From: Planococcus citri
Lineage: Eukaryota > Arthropoda > Insecta > Hemiptera > Pseudococcidae
Direction of reading: 5' to 3'
Assembly (NCBI RefSeq): GCF_950023065.1
Contig: NC_088680.1
Location: 9,598,559 to 9,662,558 of the forward strand
DNA: 64,000 bases
Below the pieces are notes generated by a model. The model worked only from the letters and a program-made list of their open reading frames with translations. It did not search any database and was not told where the DNA came from. Shown one piece after another: positions 58,660-64,000 of the stretch (its first letter is position 1; each line of letters starts with the position of its first letter). The position numbers and the translations under genes were made by a program.

Positions 58660-60704
58660 GTCCGGCATATGAGAATAGGAGTAATTGCACCCCCCCCCCC
58701 CCCGCCAATCCTCGGGGCACCTTTTTTCTTAAAGGGGAACACCCTACGGAACATTTTAAAGCAAACTTGCCCAAAAAAAAGTTGGCCTTACTCAAAAAAT
58801 GGCGGCCATTTTGATTGATAGGTCAGCCCAAATCGCAGATTTCGCGTTTCAACATAGGACTTGCACGAACTTTTTCAAACTTTACAAAGGTAGATCGAAA
58901 GATCATGCAAAAATTTATCACCTGTCAAAATTTCAAGTGCTAAAGTGCGTTTTTCGATTTTTGGTGAATTTTTGAAAATCGAATTTAGGCCAAAAATGAG
59001 GGAAAAAATCAAAATTTTACCAAGTTGACCAAGAAAGCTGAAATTTGGGATATATCCTATTTTCGACTTGTCAAATCGATTGGAATCGGTTTCAACCCGT
59101 TTTGAGCAGTTCTGGAGCCTCCAGCAAATTTTTGAAACTCGAAATTCCCACAAAATTGCATCAAATTGGAGTTGTAAAGCTGAAATTTATTCTAAAAACT
59201 AATTTCAATACGTTACGAAGTACTGCAGGTAAATTTCAAGTCATTTTGGATCCTCCAGGGACTTTTTGAAAATTCCTAAAACCCCCAGCAGATTTTTGAA
59301 ACTTTAAATTTTTACAAAATTTCATCAAATGGAGATGGAAAGCTGAAATTTACTCTACACTCCAATTTTAACACCCTTTGAAGACGACTTCAGGTGGGTT
59401 CAAGTCATTTTAGAGACTCCAGCGACTTTTTTGAAAATTACTGGAGCCTCCAGTAGATTTTTGAAACTTGAAATTTTCACAAAATTTCATCAAATGGAGA
59501 TGGAAAGCTAAAATTTACTCTACACTCCAATTTTAATACACACTGAAGACGACTTCAGGTGGGTTCAAGTCATTTTAGGGCCTCTAGCGACTTTTTTGAA
59601 AATTATTGGATCCAACAGTAGATTTTTGAAACTTGAAATTTCCCCAACATTAATTTATCAAATGGAGTTGGTAAGCTAAAATTTACTGTGCAGACTACAT
59701 GATGGTTTCAAATGGTTTTGAAGCTTTCAGCTACTTTTAGGAAATTTCAACTTTCCAAAAAAACGTCATTCAACTTTTCAAAAAGTTGCTGGAGGCTCCA
59801 AAACGACTTGAAATTCACCAGCAGTCAACTTCGTAGCGTATTGAAATTAGTTTGCAGAATGAATTTCGACTCTCCATCTTAGTTTGATAAAATTTTGTGA
59901 ACATTTCAAGTTTCAAAAATCTACTGGAGGCTCCAGTAATTTTCAAAAAAGTCATTGGAGGCTCTAAAATGACTTGAAATCCACCAGAAGTCGTTTTCAA
60001 AGGGTGTTAAAATTGTGGTGTAGAGTACCTAAATTTCAGCTTTCCATCTCCATTTGATTTTTCAAAAATTTGCTGGAGGATGCAGGAATTTTCAAAAAGT
60101 CGCTGGAGGATCCAAAACGACTTGAAATTTACCTACAGTACTTCGTAGCGTATTGAAATTAGTTTATAGAATAAATTTTAGCTTTACAACTCCAATTTGA
60201 TGGAATTTTGTGGGAATTTCAAGTTTCAAAAATCTGCTGGAGGCTTCAGAACTGCTCAAAACAGGTTGAAACCGTTTTCAATCGATTTGGGATGTCGAAA
60301 ATAGGGTACACCTCAAATTTCAGCTTTCTTGGTCAATTTGGAAAAATTTTTGATTTTTTCCCTCATTTTTGGCCTAAATTCGATTTTCAAAAATTCACCA
60401 AAAATCGAAAAACGCACTTTATCATTTCAAATTTTGACAGGTGATAAATTTTTGCATGATCTTTCGATCTACCTTTGTAAAGTTTGAAAAAGTTCGTGCA
60501 AGTCCTATGTTGAAACGCGAAATCTGCGATTTGGGCTGACCTGTCAATCAAAATGGCCGCCATTTTGTAAGTAAGGCCAACTTTTTTTTGGACAAGTTTG
60601 CTTTAAAATGTTCCTTAGGGTGTCCCCTTTAAGAAAAAAGGTATCCCGGAGGATCGGGTAGGGGGGGGTGCAATTACTCCTAGTCCTATTGTCATATGCC
60701 GGAC
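58660..60704. mobile_element. foldback element family A, copy 2 (2.0 kb)
   Basis: Ends GTCCGGCATATGAGAATAGG and the inverted CCTATTGTCATATGCCGGAC, flanked by TA (58658-58659 and 60705-60706). The same arms, palindrome (AAAATGGCGGCCATTTT near 58797) and internal CTGGAGGCTCCAG units as copy 1 at 28434-30651. It lies in the 3' flank of PI31-like gene 1 and is absent from the equivalent place in the second duplicate. Confidence 0.85.
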
Positions 60705-60709
60705 TATTA

Positions 60710-62100
60710 GGTAGGTATAAATTTAATTTAAGAAAAAAATACTACCGATTAAAAATTACATTATAATCATTAATCATGAATGAATGTTGACTGTTAAGGG
60801 GACTTAGAAGGTACACTTTTCTTCAACGAAAAAATAAAATTCTTCAACAGCTTTGAAAGGAATGCTAGTTATACTTTAAAAAATCGTATATTTCATAATT
60901 TTAAAGGTAGTATTTGAGTTTTGTATAAAACAAGGTGTTTGCAACAGAGTCAAAACTTACTTCAATCTTCTTCGTCAATCCCAGTTTCCCATCATTTTTG
61001 AGACGTTTTTTGAAAATTTTGAGCACCCAAAAAAATATTTTACATGGGCAAACTCAAAAATTGCACCCAAACTCAAGGAAACTTGACTTATGACTAGAAA
61101 AGATTTAGAAAAGATGATTCGAAAATTTGTAGCTGCTCACCCACAATATTTTTTTACCATTTTTGGGAAATTTTTCGAAAATTTTGGGCCCAAAAAAGTA
61201 TCTTTTCGAATGTGCTGACTGAAAATCGCACCCCAACCTCAAGAAACTCAACTTGTGACTGGAAAAGACGATTCTCAGAGTTGTAACTTCCTAAACACAT
61301 TTTTCGACCTGTTTTGAGTTTTGGATTTGGATTTTAGGTGTGTAGGTAATTTTTCGAAAATTTGGGAGCCAAAGAAAATGACCTGTTGACGATTCATATG
61401 CTTTCGCCAACCTTTTCGCCTATATGATGGGCCATGATGGAAGCAAAAAGAGAGATTTTCGCTAAGCCAATTTCAAAATCAGTTTGGCGGTGGCAAAATA
61501 TGAAAAATTTGCGACGGTGTTGAAAATCAAAAAATTCGTGGCTACCCTATGAAAAAAACCACGTCGCAATGTCGCATCGATTTGCCTTTTGCCTTTTCCT
61601 TTATCATTGACGTTGAGGTATAACGTACAATGTCTTTCATTCGTCTTAAATGCACCTATTCGCCGACACTTGAAAAATATTTAGGCATTATGACGTCAAC
61701 ATCCGGTTGGTCGTGGGTGATGGGCATTAAAATCTATTTATAACTCGCTGATTAGCAGTCGAACAGTCGAACCAGTTACTTACTCAACTCATGAGTCATG
61801 CTCAGTATTGGTTTGTAGGGTACTTCTTGACGATACGATTGACGCATTATAAATGAAGATTGTGGTGGCTGGTGGAGTGGTGGACCTTTGAACTTTTGAA
61901 CCTCCTTGGAAACTTTTGGAACATTCTTCTTCAATGTGGCTTACAAATTTTCTTCAATCTGATTCAGATTTCATTCAGATAGTATCGTCGATCTCTATTC
62001 TCTGTATCAAAATTCTGAAGAAAAAATAAATTGAAAAAATTTCAAAATTCGACAATTAATTTAGAATTTGTCAAAATGGTAGCACTGCTCGAATAGATCT
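60710..62100. other. intergenic, no gene seen
   Basis: 61000-61380 carries three loose repeats of a GACTxGAAAAGA..TTTTTGGGA..TTTTCGAAAATTTTGGGC block. The remainder is unique AT-rich DNA leading into the second duplicate. No exon is supported. Confidence 0.55.
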
Positions 62101-62394
62101 GGAAATCAGTGTCGCCGACCGCCGAGATAGAAAATTTTAGGTTTCTGAAGAGGTTTTTTCTCTGTTTCTGCATGTTAAAAATCTCCATGTGTTGTGTTTC
62201 TGTTTACTGTTCGTAGAGTATATTCAATGAAAGCTTGTTAATTTGTGAATTTTTTTCGAAACCCATCGTCCAAGTTGATCGAAGAATAAAAAACTGCCAA
62301 AAGGTATGCTCTTTTAGTCTTTTTAAAAGAATAAAGATATCAAACTCAATGAACGCATATTATTCTATTCTAAATCTATTTTCACTTTTCAGAC

Positions 62395-63102
62395 ATGTCC
62401 GATAAATATCGAGAACGTTTGAGTGATGTTCTACAGAGTACTGACTTTTCCTATCCACGACGAATCACTCCGCATAATATTTGTAAACTGAAAGTTCTTG
62501 TTCATATATGGATGACGATAGACTTGAAAGCAGAATTCGTGAAGGGTAATGGAGCTAATACAGAGACTGTAGATGGAGACCACTCGACTGATGTTCCGGC
62601 CAACTGGCATGAAAGCGATATAAATAACTTGGATGCGACGTATAAATATGCGGGACGAACATTCTATTTCGCCTTCGCATATAATAAACGAAGTGATAAC
62701 TATGTGATTAGTGTTGTGGTGAGTAAACTCTTCAATTCTACGATTTGTGATCAATTTCTCTGTAGTATTATTAACACATTGATTATTAATTATATTTATT
62801 GGATCATCATGTACACCAGGATAACGTTACACGTTACTCAGAAAGCGCATTCATAAACAAAGTTCCTGGTGATTGTTCTGAGGAAAATGCAGTAGAAGAC
62901 GAAGTCATCATCACTGATATCATTAGACAGTTGTACCGATGGATTGATGCGTTGTATGCACTTATATTTTGCACTCATCACTTGAAAATAAAATATCTGT
63001 CATTAATTACCTACTAATGCATTTTACAGTATGGAGGCAGTCCAGTCACCAGACTACAAACCTAGAACACCAGATTTTAGCACAAAGAAACGAAGGAGGT
63101 AG
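62395..63102 (+). CDS. PI31 N-terminal (FP) domain-like protein, copy 2
   Basis: Exons 62395-62718, 62820-62953 and 63030-63102 sum to 531 nt, 176 residues. It shares with copy 1 the start MSD.YRERL, the block VHIWMTIDLKAEF, VPANWHESDINNLDATYKY, INKVPGDC, ITDIIRQL and the C-terminal MEAVQSPDYKP, and ends in KKRRR. It lacks a segment of about 11 residues before VP.NW present in copy 1. Exon 2 is exactly 134 nt in both copies. The same acceptor-ATG arrangement is seen upstream. The third-exon reading frame is the one conserved between copies, which supports the chosen donor (GTATGC). Function as for copy 1. Confidence 0.65.
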
Positions 63103-64000
63103 ATTGAATTTTACGCATTGAATCGTTTGTTGGACTGGAATGATATGAAAAGACAGAAGCTTTCTAATTAAAATTAAATCAACGTGATATTTTTCTATTT
63201 TGTATAAATGTAGATAATAATTGAAGATTTTTTATTGAATCACAGTTTTAAAATAATCTTCCAAATTCAAAGTGATATTTTTCCATTTTTTTTTGTTTTT
63301 TTTAAAAAATAAATTACCTATTGAAACTTTTTCTTGAATCGCAGTTTTATAAGTAAAATAATCTTCCTAGCTGTAGTATAATTCAATGTGATATTTATTT
63401 TTCTATTTTGTACAAGATCAGTAATTACAAATAATTAAAATTTTAAATTTTAAAAACGAAGTTTATTTTTTATCGTTTAGTTTAGTTGCCAATTTGTCAT
63501 TCTCATATTCATATCATCTGGTAGATTTCACTCGTATGTGGCAATTTCAACATCAAAATTCAAGATAGGTTTATCTACTAAAATATAGCGAAGCAAGGGC
63601 ACAGTCGGATGATAAGATGAGAACTCAGACAAGATAATAAATTTCATTAACTGGTTCTTTTGGAGCCACTGTCACCACATGAGCTTTGAAATACACACAA
63701 ATGAGTTCCTTTTTTTTGAAAGGCTTATGTTGAACGTATAATGAAATTACAAATCGTATTGATCGTTCAAAAGGTAGTAAGTATTTGAGTTTCCTTTCGT
63801 ATAAATAAATATAAAACAAGGTTTCTGCAACAGAGAGAAAACTTGCTTCAATCACATTTTCCCATCATTTTTGGGACATTTTTTGAATATTTTGAGCCCC
63901 CCATCTTCAAAAAAATTTTATTTAGACAAACTCAAGTCTCAAAATTGCGTCCAAACCCTAGGAAACTTGACTTGTGACTAGAAAAGATGCTTCCAAGACT
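63103..64000. other. 3' flank of PI31-like copy 2
   Basis: AT-rich 3' sequence including several TTTTTCTATTTTGTA-type repeats (63190, 63400), then the downstream block of the duplication (63810-64000). No further gene is supported. Confidence 0.55.

Larger units (their letters stand above)
57340..61330. repeat. segmental duplication, copy 1
   Basis: Sequence upstream of, within and downstream of PI31-like gene 1 matches 62190-64000 in the same order: the GTTTACTGTTxGTA leader, all three coding exons and both introns, the TTTTTTATCGTTTAG..CATCTGGTAGATT downstream block, and the later TATAAAACAAGG..CAACAGAG and GACTAGAAAAGAT blocks. The foldback at 58660-60704 is the main extra sequence in this copy. 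Confidence 0.8.
62190..64000. repeat. segmental duplication, copy 2
   Basis: Second copy of the unit described at 57340-61330, without the foldback element and running off the right edge. Non-coding parts have diverged noticeably (indels and substitutions) while the coding exons keep frame, so the duplication is not very recent. Confidence 0.78.

Noticed and set aside
1..64000. tRNA, rRNA or other structured RNA genes
   Set aside because: No cloverleaf, box A/B pair or rRNA-like segment was recognised; a covariance-model search would be needed to exclude small ncRNAs.

Overview
This is eukaryotic nuclear DNA from an animal: genes are split by short GT..AG introns (about 60-130 bp), the DNA is AT-rich, and transposons and satellites take up most of the window. 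The short motif GTAGGTAGGTAC recurs, and the genes found (a complete TSC1/hamartin, an RPAP2/RTR1 homologue, BEL/Pao and RNase H-type LINE retroelements) fit an insect. I suspect a sternorrhynchan hemipteran such as a mealybug, scale insect or aphid, but that is inference from sequence style and was not tested.

Layout. 1-3783: the 5' part of a BEL/Pao retrotransposon on the minus strand (LTR, primer-binding site, gag-pol running off the left edge), abutting a satellite built around the 16-bp palindrome TTCGTTCGCGAACGAA. 5456-6668: an inverted-repeat element carrying a hAT-type MITE with a perfect 8-bp target duplication. 7303-22373: three leucine-rich-repeat (LRR) membrane-protein genes (one plus, two minus) that share intron phases. 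The second has a first intron of about 6.9 kb holding A-rich low-complexity DNA, a truncated LINE and a tandem array of a 525-bp terminal-inverted-repeat element. A near-perfect long hairpin lies just upstream of the third. 23.0-39.6 kb: mostly satellites, degenerate TTTTGGCAA-type arrays and two families of large foldback elements, with one secreted-protein gene at 26215-26808. 40353-41054: a fourth, short LRR gene without a membrane anchor. 42624-43460: a mucin-like secreted protein whose C-terminal domain resembles the 26 kb protein. 43970-44817: RPAP2-like gene. 47804-56691: TSC1 in 19 coding exons, with a 3.3-kb repeat-filled intron 10. 57582-63102: two duplicated genes for small PI31-like (proteasome-inhibitor FP-domain-like) proteins, part of a segmental duplication. 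A foldback element interrupts only the first copy.

The conserved genes are housekeeping or signalling genes: TSC1 restrains TORC1, RPAP2 dephosphorylates the RNA polymerase II C-terminal domain, and PI31-like proteins act around the proteasome. The LRR and secreted genes look lineage-specific and fast-evolving, and lie in the most repeat-rich part. Exon joins were derived by hand. For each multi-exon gene the donor and acceptor phases agree and the summed coding length is a multiple of three.
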